DNA of 64,000 nucleotides from Methanoregula sp. (GTDB lineage: Archaea; Halobacteriota; Methanomicrobia; Methanomicrobiales; Methanospirillaceae), in assembly GCA_041645435.1 (NCBI GenBank), contig JBAZQB010000002.1, positions 124,001 through 188,000 on the forward strand, given 5' to 3'. The notes under the pieces were generated by a model. The model was given only the letters and a program-made list of their open reading frames with translations. It was not told where the DNA came from and did not search any database. This document shows, piece by piece, positions 18,342 through 27,768 of this stretch. Every line of letters starts with the position of its first letter. Position 1 is the stretch's first letter. The position numbers and the translations under genes were made by a program.

Positions 18342-21143
18342 TCACCCGACAATCTGGATGTCATACATTCTCTCGTCATCGACGGCTGTACAGAGTTCGA
18401 TATCGCTGGCAAATCTCGCCGCCAGCATATCGTGGAGAAATGCCCACTGGGCCTGTGCCTCCGTTTGGGAGCAGGTGCGTTTATGCCGGGCAACAAGCGG
18501 GATATCTTCGAGCGTTGTTGTAAAAAGGGGGCGGGTCCAGGGCAGGTTCAAGCGCCGCATTAGTCCGTCAAGACTGCTGGTGAGCACCGACTCCTCACCG
18601 GGAAGAACCGCAATCCCCGTTACAGCCGCGGTATGAGCAGGTATCGACCGCAGCAGGTGTCGTCCAGTACACGAGAAGAACGCTACAGTCCCCGAATCAA
18701 GGCCGGCCACCAGTACCCGCCCGTTATCCGCAAACGCGAGCGCAGTGATCTTTCCCGGGAGTGCGGGAATTGCAGGGGCCGGCCGTCCATCCGGCAGGTG
18801 GCAGAGATGGATCACCGCATCTGCACTCGCAAATGCGAGCAGCGCTCCATCCGGAGACATTGCCAGTGCGCTCACCTCGCTGCGGGACTCTTCCCGTACA
18901 GAAATACACGCGCCATTGCCAAGTGTCCAGAGCCGGACACTCCGGTCATTGCTGCCGGTGGCGAGCAGGGTGTTATCCGGTGTGATCGCGAGGGCGGTGA
19001 TGTTACTGGTGTGGCCGGTGAGTGTTTTTACCAGGCTCCCGCCCGGCATACTCCAGAGGCGCACCTTCCCGTCCCAGCCTCCGGAGATCAGCATCGTTCC
19101 GTCCGGTGAAAATGCGAGGCAGTGCTGGGATGTGGTCAATCCTTCGATGCCGGTGACAAGCCCGCCGGTTACATTATTCCATACCCGCAGCGTGGTATCT
19201 CCGCCGGCGCAGGCCAGCAGGGTGCCATCAGGATTAAGGGCAATCGCCCGGATCGTGGTCGTGTACATATCGAGCATCCGGTTCAATGCCCCCGCTTCGC
19301 ACGAAATCTGCCTGGCCGTTCCCTCTTCATATCCGGCAAAGATTATCGAACCATCGGGTGTGGCCGTAATGGTGGTCACCCCCCCGGCCGGTCGCAGGAG
19401 TGTGCGGACCAGTTCACCTGTGGTGGTATTCCAGAGTTTCATCGTGCCATCCCCGCCGGCAGTTGCGATCTGGTTTGCAGGAGAGGAGAGGACAATAGAC
19501 GTTATTGCCTGCTTGTGCGCTTTTTTCCCGGAGAGGACCGTTCCCCCGTTCATGGCATAGACGCGGAACGTGCCATCAGTACAGCCGGCAGCAAATTTCA
19601 TCCCGTCTGAAGATACTGCACAGGAGGCAAGGGGGCGTTTATAGAGCGGAATCTCAGAAACGGGATCGGCGTTTCCTGCCTGCCAGAACCGGAGCATATG
19701 GTCATCCCCCGCAATCGCAAACGAGCTTCCATCCTGCGTCAGGGAACAACAGATCAGCGGGCCCGTATTGCCGGTATAGGTTCTGGTTCGCACCCCGGAT
19801 CCCCTGTGCCACCGGACCGGCCGGTTCTGGTTATAGATAACAAGAATCTCTTCATCGCTCTTACAAAAAGTGAGTGAACTGACCGGATCGCCCAGACCTT
19901 CCAGCGTTGGCAGGTATTTTTTTCCCTGCAGATCCCAGCACCCAACTGCCCCGTCAGCATAACCCACGGCACAGAACCAGTCATGGGGGGAGAGTGTACA
20001 GCAGGTTACCGCTGCTTCATGCCCCCCGGAAAGTGCCTGTACCTGCCCGTCAGCCATATTGACGATCCGCATGTTCCCCCGGGCGCTGATGAGGATTACA
20101 AAAATCCCGTCATGGGAACAGGCAAACTGCACCGGTGTCCGTTTTCCCGATGCAACTGACCAGAGCAGGGTGCCCGCACCCGTATCCCGGCACTGGAGCG
20201 TTCCATCGGTTCCCGCGCAGAGCAGGCGGGAATTGTCCGGCGAAATGGCAATCCCGCTGATGGTGCCGAGCCCTGAAAGGAGCCGGAAGACGGGCGTCCC
20301 CGTTTTCGTATTCCAGAGACAGACGGTCCCGTCAGCACATCCGGCCGCAAACAGGGTCCCGTCTCCTGAAAAAACAAGGCGCAGGGGCTGGCTGTCAGGA
20401 CTCCGCACGAGAGCGGGTGTTGCATCCTCCGGTACAGGCGATGCCCATTCCTTTGGCACGGTACTCGTGATATCATCCCAGAGTGCCCGGTCATCCCCGT
20501 CAGGTCTCCACCCTGCTGCGTTCATTGCAGTGATGGCTGCTATCGCCCGGTGCACGGGTGCCTGAACGACCAGCGGCCAGAGTTCCTTCCACTCCCGTTC
20601 CTGGATCAGGTCGTCAAATACGATCTTCCAATCCTCCTCAGGCCATGCCGTGGCATTCCCGTTCTGTCCGGCTCCCCTGAGTGCAGCAGCAAGAACCGGG
20701 AGTTGCCCGCTCTTTTTGGCCTCGCTGCGGGTGTGAAACCTGACCCGGTTCGTTGCCTGGGTATAGGCAGAAGCAAGAAGCGGACGATGGGGCTGATTGT
20801 CCATCCGGGCATATCGTTCCTGTTGGCCGGTGACAAAGAGGAAGAGCGCCTGCGTTCCGGGATCCGATGGCAGGTAATTTCTCCCGGTTGCGATGCTGTA
20901 CAATGCGGCATCGTCCCGCTCCAGTGCTTCTGTGCAGAGCGTATCGATAGCAGGTACTGAGTCGAGAGAGCAGAGAGCAGTACGGGCAATAGTCCGCACG
21001 CTCTCATCACGGCATGTGCAAAACATGCCGGCAAGGCTCCGCACAGCTGCCCCATCACCCTGTTGTGCCCGCTCTGCGATCTCCTTAACCGAACGCCGGT
21101 ACAGCCAGGGACCTATGAGGGGAGCAGAAACGGGAATCTTCAT
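18342..21143 (-). CDS. WD40 repeat scaffold protein with helical N-terminal domain
   Basis: About 933 residues. The first 260 are alpha-helical, HEAT-like. The rest holds 14-15 WD40-type repeats (for example FSPDGTMLISGGWDGKVRLW and ITPDNTLLATGSNDRSVRLW), enough for two seven-bladed propellers. Some blades lack the W-D dipeptide. ATG 21143 is chosen over GTG 21152, which overlaps the Ycf46 stop. It probably serves as a binding platform for the AAA ATPase and Hsp70 encoded on either side. Confidence 0.85.
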   Translation of the reverse strand: MKIPVSAPLIGPWLYRRSVKEIAERAQQGDGAAVRSLAGMFCTCRDESVRTIARTALCSLDSVPAIDTLCTEALERDDAALYSIATGRNYLPSDPGTQALFLFVTGQQERYARMDNQPHRPLLASAYTQATNRVRFHTRSEAKKSGQLPVLAAALRGAGQNGNATAWPEEDWKIVFDDLIQEREWKELWPLVVQAPVHRAIAAITAMNAAGWRPDGDDRALWDDITSTVPKEWASPVPEDATPALVRSPDSQPLRLVFSGDGTLFAAGCADGTVCLWNTKTGTPVFRLLSGLGTISGIAISPDNSRLLCAGTDGTLQCRDTGAGTLLWSVASGKRTPVQFACSHDGIFVILISARGNMRIVNMADGQVQALSGGHEAAVTCCTLSPHDWFCAVGYADGAVGCWDLQGKKYLPTLEGLGDPVSSLTFCKSDEEILVIYNQNRPVRWHRGSGVRTRTYTGNTGPLICCSLTQDGSSFAIAGDDHMLRFWQAGNADPVSEIPLYKRPLASCAVSSDGMKFAAGCTDGTFRVYAMNGGTVLSGKKAHKQAITSIVLSSPANQIATAGGDGTMKLWNTTTGELVRTLLRPAGGVTTITATPDGSIIFAGYEEGTARQISCEAGALNRMLDMYTTTIRAIALNPDGTLLACAGGDTTLRVWNNVTGGLVTGIEGLTTSQHCLAFSPDGTMLISGGWDGKVRLWSMPGGSLVKTLTGHTSNITALAITPDNTLLATGSNDRSVRLWTLGNGACISVREESRSEVSALAMSPDGALLAFASADAVIHLCHLPDGRPAPAIPALPGKITALAFADNGRVLVAGLDSGTVAFFSCTGRHLLRSIPAHTAAVTGIAVLPGEESVLTSSLDGLMRRLNLPWTRPLFTTTLEDIPLVARHKRTCSQTEAQAQWAFLHDMLAARFASDIELCTAVDDERMYDIQIVG

Positions 21144-21148
21144 GCCGC

Positions 21149-22708
21149 TCACGTGGGGATACGTTCAAAGGTTTCGAGCGCGATCGTCCGCCCGGCATGT
21201 ACCCGTGCCGGCGCTGCCCGTGATGCGGAGATCGCCCGCCCTTCGGCAAGCCAGGCCCGCAGCGCGGCAACGGTCTCGCGCTGGGAAATTGCCAGCGGCA
21301 CCTGTGTCTTCATGCAGCCAAGGATATCTTCGGTGGTGACCCGGCGCATATTTTCATTGAACGCTAAGTACATCGCATCGATCACCGTCTGCTCGATCTC
21401 GGCACCCACGTATCCTTCGCTCTCCTTTGCGAGCACATCTAAGGAAAACTCGGCAGGCAGGCACTTGCGCTTTTTTAAGTGCACGGAAAAGATCTCGCGG
21501 CGCTCCTCGGTATTGGGGAGGTCGAGGAAGAAGATCTCGTCGAACCGTCCCTTGCGCAGGAGTTCGGGGGGTAAGGCGGCAATGTTGTTGGCCGTTGCCA
21601 CCACAAAACAGGGAGCCGTCTTGTCCTGCATCCACGTGAGCAGGTGGGCAAACACCCGCTGGCTGGTACCGGCATCGCCGCTCCCGAACGCAAACGCCTT
21701 TTCGATCTCGTCTATCCAGAGGATGCAGGGAGCAATCGTTTCGGCAAGGGAGAGGGCCCGGCGTGTCCTCTCCTCGGACTCCCCGACAAGGCTGCCGAAC
21801 AGGGCGCCCACGTCAAGCCTGAGCAGGGGCAGGTGCCAGAGATCGGCGATCATCTTTGCGGTCAGGCTCTTACCCGTACCGGGGATACCGATAAGGGCGA
21901 TTCCCTTGGGGGCCGGAAGGCCGTAGTCCCGTGCTTCCTGCGTAAATGCCCGCTCCCGCAGCCTAAGCCAGTCCTTGAGCTGGGCAAGACCCCCGACATT
22001 ATCGGGATTTTCTGTCAGGCTGTAGAATTCCAGTGCATCCGACTGGCTCAGGACATCTTTCTTGTCGGCGATGATGGCATCGATATCGCAGTCATCGAGC
22101 GTGCCGTGGGTGACAATTGCCCGGGAAAATGAACGTCGGGCCTGGTTGAGCGTCATGCCGAGCGCGGCCTGGATCAGTTTCTCCCGGCCCGCTTCCGAGA
22201 GTGAACTGGTAATCCCGCTCGTGGCAAGAAGGCTGTCGAGTTCTTTTGAGAGTTCGGGAGTTCCGGGCGGGGGGAAGTGGATGAGCACGGCTTCGTCCCG
22301 GATCTCTTCGGGCACCCGCTGGACGGGAGTGACGAACACCATCGTCCTCCGGCTGTACTTGAACTTCTGGGAATAGTTGCGGATCTTGCGCTTCACCTGG
22401 GGATTATTCCAGTACTCGTGGAAGTCCTTGAGCAGGATCACCGCATTCTCGTCGGTCTTGGCCATGTCGTCAAGTGCCGTGAGCGGATCACGGGACTGGG
22501 CAAGAAAGCCGGAATTCCCGCAGACAACGGAGAACCCGTCCACGCTGTCCCAGGCTATGCACTGGCGCGGGGGCTCCCATTTCTCGCAGACCTCTTTTAC
22601 CTGCGCAACCACCCGCTCTTCCTCCGGCGTCATCACCACGATTAACGTGACCCGGGCACGCAGGGAGACATTCAGTTTTCGTGCGAAATCCGGCTCCTTG
22701 TGCTGCAT
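21149..22708 (-). CDS. Ycf46-type AAA+ ATPase
   Basis: 519 residues. The N-terminal 215 match the Ycf46 group (AVILLKDFHEYWNNPQVKRK and VFVTPVQRVPEEI). AAA core: Walker A LIGIPGTGKS (about 273-281), Walker B CILWIDEIEKAF (about 328-339), sensor 1 VVATANNIAALPPELLRKGRFDE with the Arg finger region. Start ATG 22708 follows GGAGGTG by 9 bases; that ribosome binding site lies within the last codons of the DUF1257 gene. Ycf46 is known from plastid and cyanobacterial genomes and its substrate is not settled. Confidence 0.85.
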   Translation of the reverse strand: MQHKEPDFARKLNVSLRARVTLIVVMTPEEERVVAQVKEVCEKWEPPRQCIAWDSVDGFSVVCGNSGFLAQSRDPLTALDDMAKTDENAVILLKDFHEYWNNPQVKRKIRNYSQKFKYSRRTMVFVTPVQRVPEEIRDEAVLIHFPPPGTPELSKELDSLLATSGITSSLSEAGREKLIQAALGMTLNQARRSFSRAIVTHGTLDDCDIDAIIADKKDVLSQSDALEFYSLTENPDNVGGLAQLKDWLRLRERAFTQEARDYGLPAPKGIALIGIPGTGKSLTAKMIADLWHLPLLRLDVGALFGSLVGESEERTRRALSLAETIAPCILWIDEIEKAFAFGSGDAGTSQRVFAHLLTWMQDKTAPCFVVATANNIAALPPELLRKGRFDEIFFLDLPNTEERREIFSVHLKKRKCLPAEFSLDVLAKESEGYVGAEIEQTVIDAMYLAFNENMRRVTTEDILGCMKTQVPLAISQRETVAALRAWLAEGRAISASRAAPARVHAGRTIALETFERIPT

Positions 22709-22710
22709 GC

Positions 22711-23109
22711 TTACGTCCACCTCCGCACGACAATCCGCACGGTCCCGTCCGCTTCATCGGTCTGCGAAACTACCTCAAACCCGTCTTTTGCCGTCTGCTC
22801 CAGTATCATTTTTCTCGCGTACTCCTTCTGGATCGTCTCTGCCTGCTGTTTCAAGTCTTCAGCGATTTTTTTCTGGCCGGTGCCGGACACTCCCCACCAG
22901 TCGGCAACCATATCATAGGTGCCATCGCCGTTCTTCACAAAACCGACGCCATAGCCATCGGATTGTTTCGCGGCGATATCCACGGTGTGCTGCCCGTGGT
23001 ATCCTTTAATTGTTGTATCGGTCTCGACCGTGTGGCCCAGTTCCTCGAGGCACTGGATCAGGGCTTCCCGGTGACGGAACTGGGTGCGGATGCGGCTGAA
23101 GTGTGACAT
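22711..23109 (-). CDS. DUF1257 (Ycf35-like) protein
   Basis: 132 residues starting MSHFSRIRTQFRHREALIQCLEELGH, the standard Ycf35/DUF1257 opening, followed by DIAAK ... GVGFVKNGDGTYDMVADWWG. A helical C terminus ends in a strand (GTVRIVVRRW). It begins 7 bases after the radical SAM stop and its end carries the ribosome binding site of the ATPase gene, so the three are translationally coupled. Function unknown; the constant pairing with DUF2997 suggests a complex. Confidence 0.85.
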   Translation of the reverse strand: MSHFSRIRTQFRHREALIQCLEELGHTVETDTTIKGYHGQHTVDIAAKQSDGYGVGFVKNGDGTYDMVADWWGVSGTGQKKIAEDLKQQAETIQKEYARKMILEQTAKDGFEVVSQTDEADGTVRIVVRRWT

Positions 23110-23116
23110 GGTCTGG

Positions 23117-23758
23117 CTATACCCCCCTGCAGCGGTGTGCGAGCGCTTTGACAAATGTACCCTCGGGAAACCCGGTGGCTGTAAGGGTGCCATCGGGATG
23201 AATCGTGAACTCGGCAGCGTGGCCTGAAACGAGGGGTTGGGGTGCGGGGAGTGAGATGGAACCCGTGAGCGGGATGATTCTCTGGTTCGACGAACCGATC
23301 CACGGTATATTGCATTTCAGGGACGGGATATACGGGCCGGCAATCAGGAGATCGGTAACTGCAAGCAGGCGCCGCCATGCGGGGCGGGTGGATGCGAGAA
23401 CCAGATCGGGAGAAAATCCCGTGAACGTGACAATGGGATGGCCGCGTTCCTGCAGCAGTTCGCCCAGTTCACCCAGGGTATCTGCCTGGGCAAAAGGCTC
23501 GCCGCCCGAGAACGTGACACCGTCGACAGGTTCCCGTGCACAAATCCTGTCGGCAAGGGAAGAAGGGGTTACCTGCTGTGCAGGAGTGAATGGTAAAAAC
23601 TGCGGGTTGAAACAGCCCTCGCAATGAAGAGGGCATCCCTGCACCCAGACGACGGACCGGATGCCGGGTCCGTTCACTGATGACCGTGCAAGAAAACCTG
23701 CAAGGTTGATCGTGCTCTTACGTCGGCATCCAGGGTCGTTGGTATCATGCACCTTCAT
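23117..23758 (-). CDS. Radical SAM activase-like protein, first gene of the Ycf46-Hsp70 operon
   Basis: 213 residues. C-PLH-C-EG-C (VQGCPLHCEGCFNP) binds the SAM cluster; FSGGEPFAQ is the SAM motif. The short length and GPGIRSVVWVQGC resemble NrdG/PflA activating enzymes, which place a glycyl radical on a partner. No glycyl radical enzyme is in the window, so a modification target among the operon products or a distant enzyme is possible. Heads a six-gene unit with 14-base or shorter gaps or overlaps throughout. Confidence 0.85.
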   Translation of the reverse strand: MKVHDTNDPGCRRKSTINLAGFLARSSVNGPGIRSVVWVQGCPLHCEGCFNPQFLPFTPAQQVTPSSLADRICAREPVDGVTFSGGEPFAQADTLGELGELLQERGHPIVTFTGFSPDLVLASTRPAWRRLLAVTDLLIAGPYIPSLKCNIPWIGSSNQRIIPLTGSISLPAPQPLVSGHAAEFTIHPDGTLTATGFPEGTFVKALAHRCRGV

Positions 23759-23812
23759 TTTTCCGCCGCGTTTTTATGGCTGTTAAATGATTCCGGTGTG
23801 GGTGATCGATCA

Positions 23813-23824
23813 ATCTTATAGTAT
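23813..23824 (-). promoter_or_regulatory. Possible TATA box of the six-gene operon
   Basis: On the minus strand the sequence reads AATACTATAAGA, about 55-65 bases before the radical SAM ATG. It is the best TATA-like match there; the call rests on this alone. Confidence 0.3.
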
Positions 23825-24046
23825 TACCCATAATTTCCCGGAATGAGATTCACCCTCGGGGACGTGCAAATAAGCATACTTATGAGATACGATCTGACTA
23901 TACACATTGAATTTTACCCTTTTTATAGGCATTGAAACGGATTTATGTAATACATAAGGATTTCGCCCGGTGTTTTGCCCATCGCGCAGAAACCCTGCAC
24001 AGCGTTCGGAGTGCCTTATTATCCTGTACAGACAATATATCCGGCA

Positions 24047-25057
24047 GTGAAGGCGATAGTTGACGGCACTTCGGTGCGGGTGGGAAAGGACGGGCGCGTG
24101 CTCTACGAGCAGAGCGGGTACGGGCGCCTGGAAAAGGATGGCGTGAAACTTGCACCTCAGGAGGCGCTCTATCTCATCCACCGCCAGAAGATCACGATCG
24201 ATGGTTATACGTTTGATACCCTGTTTTCAGAGTTTGCCAGCGAACGCAATTTCCTGCGGAGTTTTCTGGTGTACCGCGACCTCCGCGAGCGGGGGTATGT
24301 GGTGCAGACCGGCCCGCACGATTTCCGGGTGTTCCGGCGTGGTGAGAAACCCGGTACCGGGGAATCGCTCTATCTGGTCCGCGTGCTCTCGGAACGCGAT
24401 CCCATCCGGTTTACCAAGTTGATCGAAGAAGTGGTAGCCTCGCGCAATATGCGCAAGCAGTACGTGCTTGCGGTTGTCGATGACGAAGAGGAGCTCACCT
24501 ATTACGAGATCAAGCTGCAGGTACTGGCAGATGCCTGCACGCCGTTGACCCCCCTGTCGAAACACCTGGCAGTCCTGATTGGAAAATCTGCTATGGTCAG
24601 GATTAATCCTCCTTCCGATCTCGAAGGAGCGGGTTTTGGCAAACGGCTGGATGAAGAACGGCTGATGCTCTCGCCGGTTGAGCTGCTCTACCTTATGGGA
24701 AAAGATATCCTTGAGCTCCGGAAAGGAGATGCCCCGGTCAGTATGCCGGAATATTTTGAACTGGCTCATGAGAATGACCCGGAACTTCCTGAGAAGGACA
24801 AAGTGTATACTGAACTCAGGTCACACGATTATACTCCCAGAACGGGTTACAAGTTCGGTCACCACTTCCGGGTCTACTGCGGCAAGAACGTGCATTCCGA
24901 TCTGCTGGTGCACGCGGTGGAGAAGGATGCTGTCATGCCCATGAGCGCCATCTCCCGCTCGGTCCGGATGGCGCACAGTGTCAAAAAGAAGATGTTGTTT
25001 GGCGCTGTACATAGTAACGGAATCCAATTCGTTGAATTTGCACGAATCAAACTGTGA
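24047..25057 (+). CDS. endA: tRNA-splicing endonuclease, fused homodimer type
   Basis: About 336 residues, the length of the tandem-domain (alpha2) archaeal EndA. Two related halves: YRDLRERGYVVQTGPHDFRVF in the first, TELRSHDYTPRTGYKFGHHFRVYCG in the second. Only the second keeps the catalytic Tyr (TGYKFG), His (HHFRVY) and later Lys (SVRMAHSVKKKML). Cuts bulge-helix-bulge introns in pre-tRNA and pre-rRNA. GTG 24047 gives the typical opening KAIVDGTSVRVG; the frame is open to 23975. First gene of an endA-trpS-pheS-pheT unit. Confidence 0.9.
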   Translation: MKAIVDGTSVRVGKDGRVLYEQSGYGRLEKDGVKLAPQEALYLIHRQKITIDGYTFDTLFSEFASERNFLRSFLVYRDLRERGYVVQTGPHDFRVFRRGEKPGTGESLYLVRVLSERDPIRFTKLIEEVVASRNMRKQYVLAVVDDEEELTYYEIKLQVLADACTPLTPLSKHLAVLIGKSAMVRINPPSDLEGAGFGKRLDEERLMLSPVELLYLMGKDILELRKGDAPVSMPEYFELAHENDPELPEKDKVYTELRSHDYTPRTGYKFGHHFRVYCGKNVHSDLLVHAVEKDAVMPMSAISRSVRMAHSVKKKMLFGAVHSNGIQFVEFARIKL

Positions 25058-25066
25058 GCACCTTTC

Positions 25067-26323
25067 ATGCCAGAACCGCAGAACAATCCCTGGTCAAGTA
25101 CACCGTCTCTCGATATCGAAAAAACATTTGCCGATTTTGGCATCGATCCGATCGCTCCGGTACTCCCTGAACTTCCCACCGTTCCCTACTTTATGCGACG
25201 GAATATTGTTGTCGGCCACCGGGACTACCGACCGATAGCGATGGCGATCCGCAACCATACGCCCTTTCATGTCCTCACCGGGTTCATGCCAAGCGGCCAC
25301 CCGCATCTCGGCCACCTGATGGTGATGAAGGAAGTGGTCTGGCATGTCCAGCAGGGTGGCAACGGGTACGTGACCATCGCCGACCGGGAGGCCCACGCGG
25401 TCCGGGACCTTTCCTGGGAGAAGTGCCGGGAATTCGGCAAGGAATACCTCGCCTGTCTCTATGCACTCGGGTTTGAGGGAACCACGTATTTCCAGAGCAA
25501 AAATGAACGGCTCAAGGATCTTGCATTCGAAGCGGCAACCAAGGTGAACTTCTCGGATCTCGCTGCGATTTACGGATTCTCACCGGAGACCGATATCGCC
25601 CACGCGGACAGCGTGATTACTCAGGTAGCCGATATCCTGTATCCCCAGATTGACCGGGAACCCGCACCCACGCTTGTTCCGGTCGGTGTTGACCAGGACC
25701 CGCATATCCGGCTCACCCGGGGTGTCGCCCACAAGATGCGGATGTTCACTGTGGAAGAGCGGGACGGGTACATCAGCGTCCGGTCCAAGAATGCGCCGGA
25801 TGCGGCGCTCGATGCGGTGAAAAAGGCATTTCCGCACGCAAAGAAATACGAAGGTCATGTAGACATTAAAGATGCGCAGTGTGTGGACGTGAGCGCTAAG
25901 GTACGGGAGATCGAGCGGGCTCACGGCGGTTACGCATTTTATACGCCCTCGTCCACCTATCATATCTTCATGCCGGGACTCACGGGCGGCAAGATGTCGA
26001 GCAGCGTCCCGGAGAGCATCATCTCGTTTTACGAGCCCGAAGCGGTTGTGAGAAAGAAGGTGATGAGCGGAATCACGGGCGGACGGGTGACCCTGGAAGA
26101 GCAGAAACGGCTCGGAGGCGAGCCGGACAAGTGCTCGCTCTACCTGCTCAACCTCTTCCACATGGTGACTGATGATGCGGAACTCTCGGAGATCCGGCGG
26201 AAATGCACGGGTGGCGAGATCACCTGCGGCCAGTGCAAGAAAGAGACGGCAGAACGCGTGGTTTCGTTCCTGCACAACTTTAAGGAAAAGATGGACGCGG
26301 CTTCAGATTGTATAGAGGTGTGA
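25067..26323 (+). CDS. trpS: Tryptophanyl-tRNA synthetase
   Basis: 418 residues, archaeal/eukaryal type. HIGH motif as PSGHPHLGHLM, KMSKS motif as KMSSS, and TADREAH and PVGVDQDPHIRL of the Trp-adenylate pocket. Charges tRNA-Trp. Nine bases after endA and one base before pheS. Confidence 0.95.
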   Translation: MPEPQNNPWSSTPSLDIEKTFADFGIDPIAPVLPELPTVPYFMRRNIVVGHRDYRPIAMAIRNHTPFHVLTGFMPSGHPHLGHLMVMKEVVWHVQQGGNGYVTIADREAHAVRDLSWEKCREFGKEYLACLYALGFEGTTYFQSKNERLKDLAFEAATKVNFSDLAAIYGFSPETDIAHADSVITQVADILYPQIDREPAPTLVPVGVDQDPHIRLTRGVAHKMRMFTVEERDGYISVRSKNAPDAALDAVKKAFPHAKKYEGHVDIKDAQCVDVSAKVREIERAHGGYAFYTPSSTYHIFMPGLTGGKMSSSVPESIISFYEPEAVVRKKVMSGITGGRVTLEEQKRLGGEPDKCSLYLLNLFHMVTDDAELSEIRRKCTGGEITCGQCKKETAERVVSFLHNFKEKMDAASDCIEV

Positions 26324-26324
26324 G

Positions 26325-27767
26325 ATGGCGGAACTGACCCAGAACGAAAAACGGTTGCTTGCAATACTTGAGAAGGAGAAGAAAGCTGATGCCCCCCATC
26401 TCGCGGGCATGCTCGAAGCGACCCCGGAAGCAGTGGTGCAGTGGGCACACCTTGCCGGGGACAAGGGGCTTGCCACGGTTGAGCGGATCGTGGCAAAGGA
26501 GTTTGTATACACGGATGAAGGGAAGGCCTATGCACAGAACGGGCTTCCCGAGACACAGCTCCTCCGGTTTATCCTGCCGGGAACCACGCTTGCCGATCTC
26601 CAGAAGCACGAGGCATTTAAGATCGGGTTTGGCCAGCTGAGAAAGAAGGGACTGGTGAAAGTCGAGGGCACCGCTGTTGCAAAAACCCCGGGAACCTCTA
26701 CCGATGCAGATGAAACCGCTCTCAAAAATCCGTCTGATACCGATCCGAAAACAAAGGAGCTCATCAAGCGCGGTATTTTACAGGAATCAGAAACTGTCCG
26801 GTATACTATTGCGATATCTCCCGCAGGACTTGCACTCGTCAAGCAGGGTCTCGACCTCCGTGGCGAGACCGGCACCCTCACCCGCGACCAGATCATCTCG
26901 GGCGAATGGAAGAACGCAAACCTCCGCAAGTATGACGTGAGCAAGCTTCCGAAGAAGGCGTATCCCGGCAAGATCCACCCTTACCAGCGGATCATCGGCG
27001 AGATGCGGGAGATCCTCCTTGAGATGGGTTTTACAGAACTCTACGGAGGGATTGTCCAGCAGTCCTACTGGAATTTCGATGCCCTCTTCCAGCCGCAGGA
27101 CCACCCGGCCCGCGAGATGCAGGACACGTTCTATCTCCGCGAGACTCTCCCGCTCCCGAAGGGATACGAGAAGGTGAAGGCGATGCACGAGTGCGGCGGG
27201 GAGACTTCCTCGACCGGCTGGGGCGGGGTCTGGAAAGAGGAGAAGGCCGAGCAGTGCGTGCTCCGGACCCACACCACCAGCGTCTCGATCCAGTACCTTG
27301 CCAACAACCCGAATCCCCCCGTGAAAGCATTCTGTGTCGGAAGAGTCTACCGGCGCGAGACGATCGATACAACCCACCTTGCTGAGTTCGAGCAGCTCGA
27401 AGGGATCGTAATGGACGAGAATGTCTCGTTTGGCAACCTGCTCGGTATCCTCCGCGAGTTCTACAACCGCATGGGTTTCGAGAGCGTGCGCTTCAAGCCC
27501 TCGTTCTACCCCTACACCGAGCCGAGCCTCGATGCCGAGGTGTATGTTGACGGTATCGGCTGGATCGAGATGGGCGGCGCAGGAGTCTTCCGCGAGGAGG
27601 TCACCGCACCGATCGGGATCAATTATCCCGTTCTTGCCTGGGGTCTTGGCGTGAGCCGGATCGCGATGCTCCGGCTCGGTCTCAAGGATCTCCGCCTTCT
27701 GCATAAGAGTGACGTGGCGTTCCTCCGGGAAACCCCTTCGCTGCGACACACGAAAGGAGGGATCTGA
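26325..27767 (+). CDS. pheS: Phenylalanyl-tRNA synthetase alpha subunit
   Basis: 480 residues with the archaeal N-terminal winged-helix part (about 1-190) and class II catalytic core: motif 2 around [43 protein letters not shown], and motif 3 [15 protein letters not shown]. Forms the (alpha-beta)2 enzyme with PheT, encoded one base downstream. Confidence 0.96.
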   Translation: MAELTQNEKRLLAILEKEKKADAPHLAGMLEATPEAVVQWAHLAGDKGLATVERIVAKEFVYTDEGKAYAQNGLPETQLLRFILPGTTLADLQKHEAFKIGFGQLRKKGLVKVEGTAVAKTPGTSTDADETALKNPSDTDPKTKELIKRGILQESETVRYTIAISPAGLALVKQGLDLRGETGTLTRDQIISGEWKNANLRKYDVSKLPKKAYPGKIHPYQRIIGEMREILLEMGFTELYGGIVQQSYWNFDALFQPQDHPAREMQDTFYLRETLPLPKGYEKVKAMHECGGETSSTGWGGVWKEEKAEQCVLRTHTTSVSIQYLANNPNPPVKAFCVGRVYRRETIDTTHLAEFEQLEGIVMDENVSFGNLLGILREFYNRMGFESVRFKPSFYPYTEPSLDAEVYVDGIGWIEMGGAGVFREEVTAPIGINYPVLAWGLGVSRIAMLRLGLKDLRLLHKSDVAFLRETPSLRHTKGGI

Positions 27768-27768
27768 A

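Noticed and set aside
18633..21339. Several long plus-strand frames opposite the WD40 gene
   Set aside because: High GC at third positions makes antisense frames long; the minus-strand repeats and the coupled operon explain the region.
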